The notes beneath the pieces are model-generated. The model was not told the DNA's origin. It saw nothing but the letters and a program-made list of their open reading frames with translations, and searched no databases. A DNA stretch of 64,000 nt from Paenibacillus amylolyticus (GTDB taxonomy: Bacteria > Bacillota > Bacilli > Paenibacillales > Paenibacillaceae): positions 1 to 64,000 of the forward strand of contig NZ_BCNV01000009.1 of assembly GCF_001570725.1 (NCBI RefSeq), written 5' to 3'. Positions within the stretch are counted from its first letter, which is position 1. The number at the start of each line of letters is the position of its first letter. Position numbers and translations under genes: made by a program. Shown one piece after another: positions 1-8,130 of the stretch.

Positions 1-195
1 ATTGAAAAGAGCGATAAGCTCATTTTGAATCTGACGAGATTAAAAATCTCATTTGTGCTCCAGCCGATTCAAGCCAAGGCTTGTTTCTAACTTTCGCGTT
101 CATTCTGCAAGCAGAATGTTTACTCACTCGTTGTTCAGTTTTCAAAGATCAAACTTGTTTCGTTACCGAATGTCGTTCTCCTCAGCAACTTTTAT
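1..195 (-). other. Leader of a ribosomal RNA operon (16S gene outside window)
   Basis: Read on the minus strand this stretch has the features of a Paenibacillus pre-16S leader. It includes an antitermination boxA-like segment around 137-154 (GATCTTTGAAAACTG on the minus strand), followed by the AACAACGAGTGAGT block familiar from Bacillales rRNA spacers and leaders. The last bases at the window edge (AAATGAGCTTATCGCTC on the minus strand) resemble the sequence just before 16S genes in this genus. The 16S gene itself is not in the window, so the assignment rests on remembered leader sequence plus the promoter at 196-224. A 74-codon plus-strand reading frame here is not considered a gene. Confidence 0.65.
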
Positions 196-224
196 ATCAT
201 AACACTTCCGAACCAACTTTGCAA
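196..224 (-). promoter_or_regulatory. SigA-type promoter for the rRNA leader
   Basis: On the minus strand a -35 box TTGCAA (219-224) and a -10 box TATGAT (196-201) are separated by exactly 17 bp. The upstream flank contains an A-rich run (minus-strand AAAAAAA, about 230-236) in the position of an UP element. Transcription would run leftwards through the boxA-like leader and out of the window. Confidence 0.65.
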
Positions 225-618
225 GCTCTTTTTTTAAGTTTCTTTCGAAGCTTATTTATTTTGCTTGCGGCACTATGTTTTTCGTGTTTTTTTGGCCGGA
301 AATAGAATATACCATATGCACAGCATAATTACTACTTGTAAAATATTCCATCAATGAATTTCTCGTTTACTTGATATAATCTCTTTTCAAACTATTCTTT
401 TCGATGGCAATATCCTCTTACTATACCCTACATACACTCGCCAGTCTATTCTGCCTCTATATAGATTACGAACAGAACCGATCAACATCATTACCTTCTA
501 TATAATAAGAAACACAATATCAAATAGAACAATGCTATCTATTATATAGATGTCGAATATAGTAATGAACTCACTCTTCTGTGAGCTTGATAAGTTATGG
601 TCCTCACTTCTTTACTTG
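225..618. other. AT-rich gene-free stretch
   Basis: Apart from the rRNA promoter flank I see no convincing gene, RNA or terminator here. It is AT-rich and contains several TATATAA-like strings, any of which might be further rRNA promoters, but none has a paired -35 box at proper spacing that I would defend. Confidence 0.4.
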
Positions 619-1164
619 TTACGCTTTGAACCTGCCCATCACTATCGTGTCGTAATACTGTCCATCCGCATGTCTACGATCCCTTTTCAAAACGCCTTCA
701 ATCCCGAAGCCACTCTTTTGATATAACTTGATTGCCTTTTCGTTTGATGCCAGTACATTCAACATCATCTTCTCTACACCAGTCTGGTCTGCCCATTCCA
801 TCGACTGCTCCAACAAGTTCATGCCAATCCCACGTCCCCAGAACTCTCTGGCTACACACACGCCGAACTCAACCTTATGGCAAAAGCGCTTCAACTCTGT
901 ACCTTCACATCGGGAGTATCCCACAATCTCGCCCGCTACTACAGCAACGAGGAATAGATTCCGCAACTTCTCGGTGTCCACATGGATGATACGCCTGAAA
1001 CTGGCTGGGTCGATATACGCCTCGCCCTCATCACGATCCATGTTCTCGGTTTCTCCGTCCAGTTGTACACGAAGTGAAGACAGAGCCTCAGCATCCTTTT
1101 CCTCTGCCGATCTAATCGAGTAAGATACTCCTTTAACGTAATATTCCTGTTGTTCGATAATCAT
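619..1164 (-). CDS. GNAT family N-acetyltransferase
   Basis: Predicted acetyl-CoA-dependent N-acetyltransferase, cytosolic, substrate unknown. The protein is about 181 aa with a single GNAT fold. The acetyl-CoA binding motif A is visible as FWGRGIGMNLLEQSM (R-x-x-G-x-G type), followed by the NVLASNEKAIKLYQKSGF block typical of motif B, and the C-terminus ends soon after. I chose the ATG at 1164 (MIIEQQ) because AGGTGG lies 10 nt upstream, whereas the ATG at 1173 would sit almost on the same ribosome site. The gene follows the YesN-like regulator with a 54-bp gap and no visible terminator, so it may be read from that operon. A ribosomal-protein or aminoglycoside acetyltransferase cannot be distinguished. 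Confidence 0.85.
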   Translation of the reverse strand: MIIEQQEYYVKGVSYSIRSAEEKDAEALSSLRVQLDGETENMDRDEGEAYIDPASFRRIIHVDTEKLRNLFLVAVVAGEIVGYSRCEGTELKRFCHKVEFGVCVAREFWGRGIGMNLLEQSMEWADQTGVEKMMLNVLASNEKAIKLYQKSGFGIEGVLKRDRRHADGQYYDTIVMGRFKA

Positions 1165-1218
1165 AAGAACCATTCCACCTATTCCACTTTAATTAAATAT
1201 TCCATACTCTCTACCGCT

Positions 1219-2829
1219 CTACCCCACCTCAGACGGACTCTTGCCCGTAAGCATCTTGAACACCTGGCTGAAATACGTGGCATTACGGAATCCCGTCATC
1301 TCACTTACCTCATATACCATGTAATGTCCTGACTGCAACAGTTCCAACGCTCTTTGGATTCGGTACCCGTTCAAATAACTCACGAAATTCTCCCCCGTCA
1401 CCCTTTTGAACAGTTGACTCAGATACTTCGGATGCACGAATAGCCCCTTGGCAATCGCTTCAAAACTGATCTCTTCGGCGTAATGCAGCTCCACATACTG
1501 TTTCACCTGCTCTATCAGTTTATTGCTTTTCTTCTCGCCCATCTCTTTGCGTATCTGTTCCAGCCAGTTGCAGATAATACGATCCATCCAGCTTACCAGA
1601 TCATGCAAGGCATATTTCGATTGAATTTCACGCAGAAAATCACTCATCGCCAGCGGCGGGGGTAACATAGGGTGAAGTCGGTTCCAGCTATGAATCAACG
1701 TGTCAAACAAACTGACAACCACCACCTGTACACCCTGTATTCCAACACAGTTGCCCTCTTTCAGCAAAAGGCGAATATGATGCCATACCTCTTCAGCCAG
1801 ATCAGGTCTGATATCCGTCCAAGCCTCACTCCATTGACGAAGTAATAATGAATAATCGGTCACACTTGCTTCTGTATTCTCTGACGCTTCATAGTGGTAG
1901 ATACGACTTCCACCTTGGAACTCTGCTGTCTCCACCGCTTCCCTGCTCTCCAGATAAGAATCTATCACCTCACATGGGTGACTTTTGGATCTTCCTATTC
2001 CAGCACTTACTTCGATTTTCAAATAAGTAAAGATCTGATCCATCATCCTTTCCACGAGTGGCAGGATATCCTCCAGCTGATCCTTATCCTCTGTATCTCC
2101 TAATAGAAGCAACACAAAGACCTGATCCGAATAATCAACAATCTCTACCAGATCATTCATGCGCGCCGCATGCTCCTTCACCGTCTCTTGGATAATATCA
2201 GCCGCCCCATAGCGGAGAAGCTGCCAATCCCGTTCTTTCATCCGTGTCAAAAATACGGGGCGATTCAGCTGCAGACTAATGGCGCGTGCTTGTGAGGACA
2301 TATGAATGCCTATATAGTCCATGCGTTCTTTAAGGAGCTCCTCCGGCCGATATCGCGTAGTCAGCAGTTCGTGTAGAAATTGTTTGCGCAAATACGGAAG
2401 TACCCGTCCGACCTCCTGCTTGTACGTCCGCTCTAGCCGCTCATGCCGCTCTCGCACATCTTGTTCCAGTAACACCTCCCGCAGCACAGACTCAATCTCC
2501 TCCACCTCCGCAGGCTTCAGCAAAAAGTGATTCACACCCCAGCGCATGGCTGCTCGGGCGTTCTCGAATTCGTCATATCCACTAAGGATGATGATCGGCA
2601 GATGGGGATGATCACGCCGCAACGTCTGGGTAATCTCAAGCCCGGTCATCCCTGGGAGATAAACGTCAGTCATAACAAGATCGGGATGCATGCGGTGAAA
2701 AAGATCAAGCGCATCCAGGCCATTCGAAGCAGTGCCTACAATGCTGAGGCCCAGGGAAGGCCAGTCAATATGTTCCGTTAGTGCCTTTACAATATGCGGA
2801 TCGTCATCTACAAGCATGATGGTCTTCAT
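1219..2829 (-). CDS. YesN-like response regulator (REC + AraC-type HTH)
   Basis: Two-component response regulator, 536 aa, of the family that controls sugar ABC transporters in Bacillales. The N-terminal receiver domain (about 1-120) has the acidic pair D9/D10 (preceded by D8), the phospho-acceptor D55 in MTDVYLPGM and the conserved K105 in LLKPAE. The long middle region carries no motif I can name, and the C-terminal ~100 residues form an AraC/XylS double helix-turn-helix (IAKGLFVHPKYLSQLFK and VSEMTGFRNATYFSQVFK). Its ATG overlaps the stop of the kinase gene by 4 bp (ATGA), so the pair is translationally coupled. It probably activates the adjacent binding protein and permease genes when its kinase senses extracellular oligosaccharide. 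The target operator is not visible. Confidence 0.9.
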   Translation of the reverse strand: MKTIMLVDDDPHIVKALTEHIDWPSLGLSIVGTASNGLDALDLFHRMHPDLVMTDVYLPGMTGLEITQTLRRDHPHLPIIILSGYDEFENARAAMRWGVNHFLLKPAEVEEIESVLREVLLEQDVRERHERLERTYKQEVGRVLPYLRKQFLHELLTTRYRPEELLKERMDYIGIHMSSQARAISLQLNRPVFLTRMKERDWQLLRYGAADIIQETVKEHAARMNDLVEIVDYSDQVFVLLLLGDTEDKDQLEDILPLVERMMDQIFTYLKIEVSAGIGRSKSHPCEVIDSYLESREAVETAEFQGGSRIYHYEASENTEASVTDYSLLLRQWSEAWTDIRPDLAEEVWHHIRLLLKEGNCVGIQGVQVVVVSLFDTLIHSWNRLHPMLPPPLAMSDFLREIQSKYALHDLVSWMDRIICNWLEQIRKEMGEKKSNKLIEQVKQYVELHYAEEISFEAIAKGLFVHPKYLSQLFKRVTGENFVSYLNGYRIQRALELLQSGHYMVYEVSEMTGFRNATYFSQVFKMLTGKSPSEVG

Positions 2830-4676
2830 CCTTTTTCACCGTCCAGCCACAGATTTAATTGCTCATCGGTCTCAATACGAGGGAGTGTAATCGTCACTTC
2901 CACGCCACCCGACTCTCCATCCCTCAGTTGAACGCCATATCGCTTCCCGCAATAGAGCTGAATTCGCTGATGAACATTCCGTACACCGATGCCACACGTC
3001 GCTTCGAGTTTCCAACCCTCTGGCAAGCCTTGCCCATTATCCGTGATACGAATGACGATATCTGGTTGAGAGCTTTCCGCCTCATGCATATGCACCTGAA
3101 TTCGAAGTATGCCTTCTTCCGGATGTCCGTGCATAACGGCATTTTCAATAAAGGGCTGTAAGATAATCTTGGGAATATAACAGCCACGAATACGCGGATC
3201 GATCTGCTCCAGATATTGAATAGAGAAAGGTAGACGCTCTGACTGAATGCTGACGTAACAACGCGCATGCTCCAACTCATCCCGTACCCGAATAAATAAT
3301 CTCCCCCCACTCAGTCCGATCCGTAACAGCTTACTGAGCTGTACAATCATACGACTGATATCCTTGGCTTCGTAATCGAGCGCGCGCCAGTGGATCATGT
3401 CGAGGGTGTTGTATAGAAAATGGGGTTTGATCTGAGCCTCAAGCAAGCCCGTCTGGGCTTCCCGCTTAGCACGGCTCTCATCCTTCACCTGTTCCATCAG
3501 CGTCGTGAGCTGTGAAGCCATGTGATTGAATCCATACGCCAAATGGGCATATTCCTCTGTGAATGACAGTTGTACCCGAGTATCAAAATCCCCTTTCTCC
3601 AATTGTCTCATTCGCTTGATCAGTTGGCGTAGCGGACGAATAATCCGCCGCACGAACAGAAATGCGAGTAATGCCGAGCATAACAACCCCAGTACTGCAA
3701 TGCCAAGAATCTGCCACCCTGCGTGTCTGACCGGGGATAACAGCATATGAACCGGAATAGTCTGCACCAGACGCCACTGAAGCATCGCTGGTCTGGAGTA
3801 CAGCACAAGCTGAGCGCCACCGGGTTTACCGGAAACCACTTCGAATCCGTCTTCTCCACGCTGGACGTGTTGCTGAATCCATACACTATCTATAATAGAA
3901 GAAGAATCTCCATCTCCCCCACTTGTAGCGGGGTCATCAGACCACTTAGGTCCCTCAACGGAATCAGTTTCACCCATTTGCATGACGACATTGCCAGCCG
4001 TATCCACCAGCAGCACCTTGCCTTCCAATACCATGGGCATATCCGAAAACCTGCGTACGATGTCTGCGCGGCTCAGCCGAATAAGCACGTAGGCTACCGT
4101 CTCACCTCGGCTGTCAAAGATTCGCTGGGCATAACCAATTAGGGATTGACCCGATTCATTCTCGCGTAAAGGTACCCATGCCGCATCTGCCTGCTCCAGT
4201 GCATCAAACCAGGAATCGCCGGATATCGTATCTACCGGGAAGATGCGATCAGGCATGGTAACAGCTACACCGTTAAATGCATCCGTGTACAACTCTATAG
4301 AAGTAATGCCTTCACTGACGACCAGAGTATGATCCAATATGCGGGATACTTCCCGCCGTTGATGAATCTGCGAAAGTCTTCCGGTCTCCATTGTCTCAAG
4401 CAGACTGGACAGCTCCCGATTGCTCGCCAAAGCATAAGCTGTTCCGGTTACCCCTGTGATGAAATCAAATCCCCGGCGTGTGCTCTCGTTCAGAAGAGCC
4501 AGGCGTGCTTTGCTAATCTCGGCAAAGGTGACCGCTGAGAAGGACTGATATGCCAGCCAGACGATCACCGAGACGAGCAACAGGTTAAACGCAATAAAGC
4601 AAGTCACCATCAATGTGGAGAGCTTGCTTTGTTGCAGCTTTTGATTAATATATGAAGACCATCTTCCTTTCCGCAT
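2826..4676 (-). CDS. YesM-like sensor histidine kinase
   Basis: Membrane sensor kinase of the LytS/YesM class, about 616 aa. From the chosen ATG there is a first membrane helix at about 22-44, an extracellular sensor region of about 280 residues, a second helix at about 322-342, a HAMP linker (RPLRQLIKRMRQLEKGDF), a His_kinase block with the phospho-accepting His at about 419 in QIKPHFLYNTLD, and an ATPase domain with N box (FIENAVMHG) and G boxes (DNGQGLPEGW, GIGVRNV). The reading frame is open further upstream but overlaps the permease gene, so ATG 4676 is preferred even though its ribosome site is weak; it lies 28 bp after the permease stop. It presumably phosphorylates the downstream REC-AraC protein. 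Confidence 0.88.
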   Translation of the reverse strand: MRKGRWSSYINQKLQQSKLSTLMVTCFIAFNLLLVSVIVWLAYQSFSAVTFAEISKARLALLNESTRRGFDFITGVTGTAYALASNRELSSLLETMETGRLSQIHQRREVSRILDHTLVVSEGITSIELYTDAFNGVAVTMPDRIFPVDTISGDSWFDALEQADAAWVPLRENESGQSLIGYAQRIFDSRGETVAYVLIRLSRADIVRRFSDMPMVLEGKVLLVDTAGNVVMQMGETDSVEGPKWSDDPATSGGDGDSSSIIDSVWIQQHVQRGEDGFEVVSGKPGGAQLVLYSRPAMLQWRLVQTIPVHMLLSPVRHAGWQILGIAVLGLLCSALLAFLFVRRIIRPLRQLIKRMRQLEKGDFDTRVQLSFTEEYAHLAYGFNHMASQLTTLMEQVKDESRAKREAQTGLLEAQIKPHFLYNTLDMIHWRALDYEAKDISRMIVQLSKLLRIGLSGGRLFIRVRDELEHARCYVSIQSERLPFSIQYLEQIDPRIRGCYIPKIILQPFIENAVMHGHPEEGILRIQVHMHEAESSQPDIVIRITDNGQGLPEGWKLEATCGIGVRNVHQRIQLYCGKRYGVQLRDGESGGVEVTITLPRIETDEQLNLWLDGEKG

Positions 4677-4704
4677 GCGAAAATCAACTCGTTTCGTCTT
4701 GGAA

Positions 4705-5553
4705 TTACCCTTTGAGTCCAGAGGTTGCGATTCCTTCCACGAAGTACTTTTGACACACGATAAATACAATAAAACATGGCACTAGCGACAACACCGACAT
4801 CGCAAACATCGGACCCCAATCGGATTGAGAGCTGGAATCAAGGAACAGGCGTAGACCTAACGGCACTGTATATTTGCTCACGTCACTCAGGTAGATCAAC
4901 TGACTGAAGAAGTCGTCCCATGTCCACAAGAACGTAAAGATCATCGTAGTGACTAATGCTGGAAAAGCCAGTGGAATGATGATTTTGGTGTATATTTTCA
5001 CAGGACCGCATCCATCAATAGTGGCCGCTTCATCCAGTTCTTTGGGCAACCCTCGGAAGAACTGTACCATGAGAAAAATGAAGAATGCGTCAGTAGCCAG
5101 CCATTTCGGCACCACCAGCGGCAGATACGTATTCACCCACTCCAAGTGGTTGAAAAGAATATACTGCGGGATCAGCGTCACATGATGTGGCAGCATGATC
5201 GTCATGAGCATCAGACCGAAGCAGATGGCTTTGAAACGAAAATTCAGTCGGGCGAAGGCATAAGCCGCCATAGAGCAGGAGATCACATTGCCCAGTACGG
5301 CGCCAAGCGACAGGATGACAGAATTGCTAAGGAACCGGGAGAACGGATTACCCTGAATTCCCGACCAACCATTCATATAATTTTGCCAATTCCATTCCTG
5401 CGGCCAGAACCAGGTCTCTGTAAAGATCATATGTCCCGGTTTGAACGAGCTGCCGAGCATCCAGAGAATTGGATAGAGCATGACAAAGGCGATGCCTGAG
5501 ATCAGCACATGTTTGCCGACGACCCATGCTGCGGAGTTCCGTTGTCCAATCAT
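4705..5553 (-). CDS. Carbohydrate ABC transporter permease, MalG/YesQ type
   Basis: Inner-membrane subunit of a CUT1-family sugar importer, 282 aa, six predicted helices. The EAA loop that contacts the ATPase reads DEAATIDGCGPVKIYTKIIIP at about residues 180-200. It starts with an ATG that overlaps the stop of the preceding permease by 4 bp, and the kinase gene follows after 28 bp, so binding protein, two permeases, kinase and regulator look like one transcript. No ATP-binding subunit is encoded in this operon; as is common in Bacillales, a shared MsmX-type ATPase elsewhere is likely (inference). Closest functional analogues by context are YesQ/YtcP. Confidence 0.9.
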   Translation of the reverse strand: MIGQRNSAAWVVGKHVLISGIAFVMLYPILWMLGSSFKPGHMIFTETWFWPQEWNWQNYMNGWSGIQGNPFSRFLSNSVILSLGAVLGNVISCSMAAYAFARLNFRFKAICFGLMLMTIMLPHHVTLIPQYILFNHLEWVNTYLPLVVPKWLATDAFFIFLMVQFFRGLPKELDEAATIDGCGPVKIYTKIIIPLAFPALVTTMIFTFLWTWDDFFSQLIYLSDVSKYTVPLGLRLFLDSSSQSDWGPMFAMSVLSLVPCFIVFIVCQKYFVEGIATSGLKG

Positions 5554-6500
5554 GATTTTCCACCATCCTCATAGTGCACCCACAGCTTGCTGCTGCGGAA
5601 TACGAGCAATGTAAATACGCCAATCAGGATCACCAGCACCCAGGCCATCGCGGAAGCATAGCCCATCTGAAAGAAGGAGAATCCTTTTTTGTACAGATAC
5701 AGAGAGTACATTAAGGTTGAGTTCACTGGCCCGCCGCTACCGTTACTGATGACGAAAGCCTGTGTGAATGATTGAAAAGACGTAATCAGTTGCATGACGA
5801 GATTAAAGAAGATAACGGGTGACAGAATCGGCAACGTTATATAGAAGAATCTCCGCAGAGGACCTGCACCATCTACCGCTGAGGCTTCATCATACTCGGG
5901 TGGAATCTGCTTCAGGCCTGCGAGGAAAATAATCATCGATGATCCAAACTGCCACACGGATAACAGCACGATGGAGTACAGGGCATACTTCGGATTCGCT
6001 ACCCAATCGGGAGCTTTAATACCTACCATGGCAAGCACACTATTGAGCAGCCCGTCCCCACCCAGCATTTTACGCCACAACATTGCAATCGCCACGCTAC
6101 CTCCAAGCAATGTCGGGATGTAATACACTGTCCGGTAAATACCGAGCCCTCGAATCCCCTTGTTGAGCAACATCGCTACAAGTAGCGCGAAGATCAGTTT
6201 GACCGGTACGGATACAGCGACATATGTGAACGTTACCTGGAGTGATTTGGTGAACAGTTTATCGGATGTAAACATGGTGGTGTAGTTATCCAGACCGACC
6301 CAGGAAGGGGCGGCCAGGATACTGTAATCGGTGAACGAGATGTATAACGATACCAACATTGGACCTAAGGTGAGAAATAACAATCCGACAAGCCATGGGG
6401 CGAGAAACAAAAGAGCGGCTCCATTATGCGCATATCTCCGTTTGACCCGCCGGGTAGCTACACGCTCGATTCGGGCTTGACTGACCTGAGATGTCGTCAT
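5550..6500 (-). CDS. Carbohydrate ABC transporter permease, MalF/YesP type
   Basis: Partner permease of the CUT1 importer, 316 aa. A cytoplasmic N-terminus rich in Arg (RIERVATRRVKRRY) precedes six membrane helices, and the EAA motif is seen as YDEASAVDGAGPLRRFFYITLP at about residues 210-230. The ATG lies 48 bp after the stop of the binding-protein gene and the end overlaps the next permease by 4 bp. The two permeases should form the heterodimeric channel fed by the lipoprotein encoded just upstream. Substrate is inferred only from the neighbouring GH105 gene. Confidence 0.9.
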   Translation of the reverse strand: MTTSQVSQARIERVATRRVKRRYAHNGAALLFLAPWLVGLLFLTLGPMLVSLYISFTDYSILAAPSWVGLDNYTTMFTSDKLFTKSLQVTFTYVAVSVPVKLIFALLVAMLLNKGIRGLGIYRTVYYIPTLLGGSVAIAMLWRKMLGGDGLLNSVLAMVGIKAPDWVANPKYALYSIVLLSVWQFGSSMIIFLAGLKQIPPEYDEASAVDGAGPLRRFFYITLPILSPVIFFNLVMQLITSFQSFTQAFVISNGSGGPVNSTLMYSLYLYKKGFSFFQMGYASAMAWVLVILIGVFTLLVFRSSKLWVHYEDGGKS

Positions 6501-6548
6501 TTTCGCAACCTCCCCGCAGGATTAGAAGTCTGAAATGGTTTCAATGGT

Positions 6549-7889
6549 TTATTGACTCGATGCAAGCGTAGCCTTGGCTCCTTCAATAAACTGGGCAATG
6601 ACATCTGGCGTACTGCCTTGACCGAAGGCAATCTGCTCGCTTGCACTCTTAAAACTCGTGTCCACTTCAGCAAATCCTTGCGGGTATGGTGGATCAATCT
6701 CACTGGAATGCTTCGATACGGTGTCGATAAATTGGAAAATGGTTTGCTCCGCTTCCGGCAGCGTTGGCTGCATCTGCTCACGAATGCTTGAATTAACTGG
6801 CACCCCACGTTCGGAACCAAGAATAGCGGTTGCTTCTGGGTCATTGACCATGAAATCAATGAACATGGCAACTTCCTTCGGATGTTTGGTTTTACCATAA
6901 CCAGAGAGGAACTGGCCTGGCTTCAGGTATTCGCCAATTTGCTGCTCGTTAACACCATGCGGAAGCACTTGGATGCCAAGCTTATGATCCTGGTTTTTGT
7001 TCACCTGCTGGAAAGTCAGCAATTGATTAGACCATGCAAAATCCATGGCAGCTGTACCCAGTGAGATTGGGCGTGTCTCCAGCGCATTCGTTGTGGATGC
7101 CGTGATCTCCGCTGTGGTCACTCCACCATTCTCTCGGAGTGCACCCCACATATCGAACCATTGTTGAAGCTCCTCGCTGGTAGCAGTCATCGTGCCTCCG
7201 TCGAACAATCCTTTCCCGGATTGCCGGATAAACACCTCGAACATGTTGGTTGTACCGGAAATGTCTGCAGATCCATAGAATCCCTCACCTTTGGCTGCGG
7301 CGATCTTCGTCGCAATATCCCCAAAATCCTTCCATGTCCAGCTTTCTTGCGGTTCTTCGATACCTAATTCCTGAAATACGGTGGCATCATAGATGACACC
7401 TGGTGCGTTAACTCCGAGGGTAATCGCATATAATTTATCGTCAATCGAACCGGCTGTAATCATACTTTGATCATGATCCTCTGTCCGCAGGTCTTTACTC
7501 TCTGCAAACGGGGTCAGGTCAAGCAAGGCACCACGCCGGGCAAAGTCAGTCAGAAAGGCGTAATCCATCTGGATGATATCCGGTGCATTTGAACCAGCTA
7601 CCTGTGTAGTCAACTTGTCAAAATAACCGTCCCAACCGGAGTATTCAGGCTTAATGGTGATTCCCGGATGTTTCTCTTCAAACAATTGGATGACTTTGGT
7701 CGTCAGATCATGTCTAGTCTGTGATCCCCACCAGGTCATGCGTAGTTCAATCTTACCTGAAGAGTCTCCTCCACCTTCACTTGCTTCACCAGAAGAAGCG
7801 GGTGTATCGGCGGCCCCTCCAGAACAGGCTGTAGCGAACAATAACAGGGACAGGCAGAACAGGGTTACCCACTTTTTCGTGATCATCAT
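6549..7889 (-). CDS. Sugar ABC transporter substrate-binding lipoprotein
   Basis: Extracellular solute-binding protein of the MalE/YesO class (family 1), about 446 aa. The ATG at 7889 (MMITKKW) is preceded by GGGGAGG at 10 nt; the in-frame extension further upstream overlaps the promoter and is rejected. A lipoprotein signal peptide ends in LLLFATAC, so the mature protein would be lipid-anchored, followed by a Gly/Ser/Ala-rich tether (GGAADTPASSGEASEGGGDSSG). The body has the usual two-lobed pattern including TWWGSQTRHDLTTKVIQLFEEKHPGI near the start. It is the first gene of the operon and the only one with a clear promoter and cre-like site, so it is expected to be the most expressed subunit and subject to carbon catabolite repression. 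Confidence 0.9.
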   Translation of the reverse strand: MMITKKWVTLFCLSLLLFATACSGGAADTPASSGEASEGGGDSSGKIELRMTWWGSQTRHDLTTKVIQLFEEKHPGITIKPEYSGWDGYFDKLTTQVAGSNAPDIIQMDYAFLTDFARRGALLDLTPFAESKDLRTEDHDQSMITAGSIDDKLYAITLGVNAPGVIYDATVFQELGIEEPQESWTWKDFGDIATKIAAAKGEGFYGSADISGTTNMFEVFIRQSGKGLFDGGTMTATSEELQQWFDMWGALRENGGVTTAEITASTTNALETRPISLGTAAMDFAWSNQLLTFQQVNKNQDHKLGIQVLPHGVNEQQIGEYLKPGQFLSGYGKTKHPKEVAMFIDFMVNDPEATAILGSERGVPVNSSIREQMQPTLPEAEQTIFQFIDTVSKHSSEIDPPYPQGFAEVDTSFKSASEQIAFGQGSTPDVIAQFIEGAKATLASSQ

Positions 7890-7918
7890 AAATGAATTTC
7901 CTCCCCTTCTTGCATTTA

Positions 7919-7932
7919 TGGAATCGCTTACA
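7919..7932 (-). promoter_or_regulatory. CcpA cre-like site upstream of binding-protein operon
   Basis: Minus-strand TGTAAGCGATTCCA matches the Bacillus cre consensus TGWAARCGYTTWCA at 12 of 14 positions. It lies between the -10 box (7939-7944) and the ribosome site, where bound CcpA would block early elongation. Confidence 0.65.
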
Positions 7933-7938
7933 AAACCT

Positions 7939-7968
7939 ATTGTATCGGTCCATTGCTGCACATGACAT
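7939..7968 (-). promoter_or_regulatory. Candidate promoter of the binding-protein operon
   Basis: Minus-strand -10 TACAAT (7939-7944) with a poor -35 ATGTCA (7963-7968) at 18 bp. The weak -35 would fit a promoter needing the YesN-like activator. An alternative -35 TTGACA exists near 7989-7994 but its paired -10 is poor. Confidence 0.4.
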
Positions 7969-8015
7969 AAACAAAAGTAAGCTTTCCTGTCAAAAAAGTA
8001 AGGAGTTATCGGAAT

Positions 8016-8047
8016 CAAAAACCACCGGGAATGACATTCCCGGCGGT
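8016..8047 (-). terminator. Rho-independent terminator after the GH105 gene
   Basis: A near-perfect hairpin, CCGGGAATG facing CATTCCCGG with flanking CC(G)/GG pairs, is followed on the minus strand by TTTTTG. It separates the GH105 transcript from the downstream ABC operon. Confidence 0.75.
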
Positions 8048-8130
8048 GATGTTCCCGTATCAGATATGATTACGGGGATAGAAATGTAGTACGTGGAGCA
8101 GAAGTTAACCGGTTGGTATGGTTAAGTCTG

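Noticed and set aside
81..305. 74-codon plus-strand frame at the left edge
   Set aside because: It is antisense to the rRNA leader and promoter and has Phe/Leu-rich content typical of AT-rich noncoding DNA.
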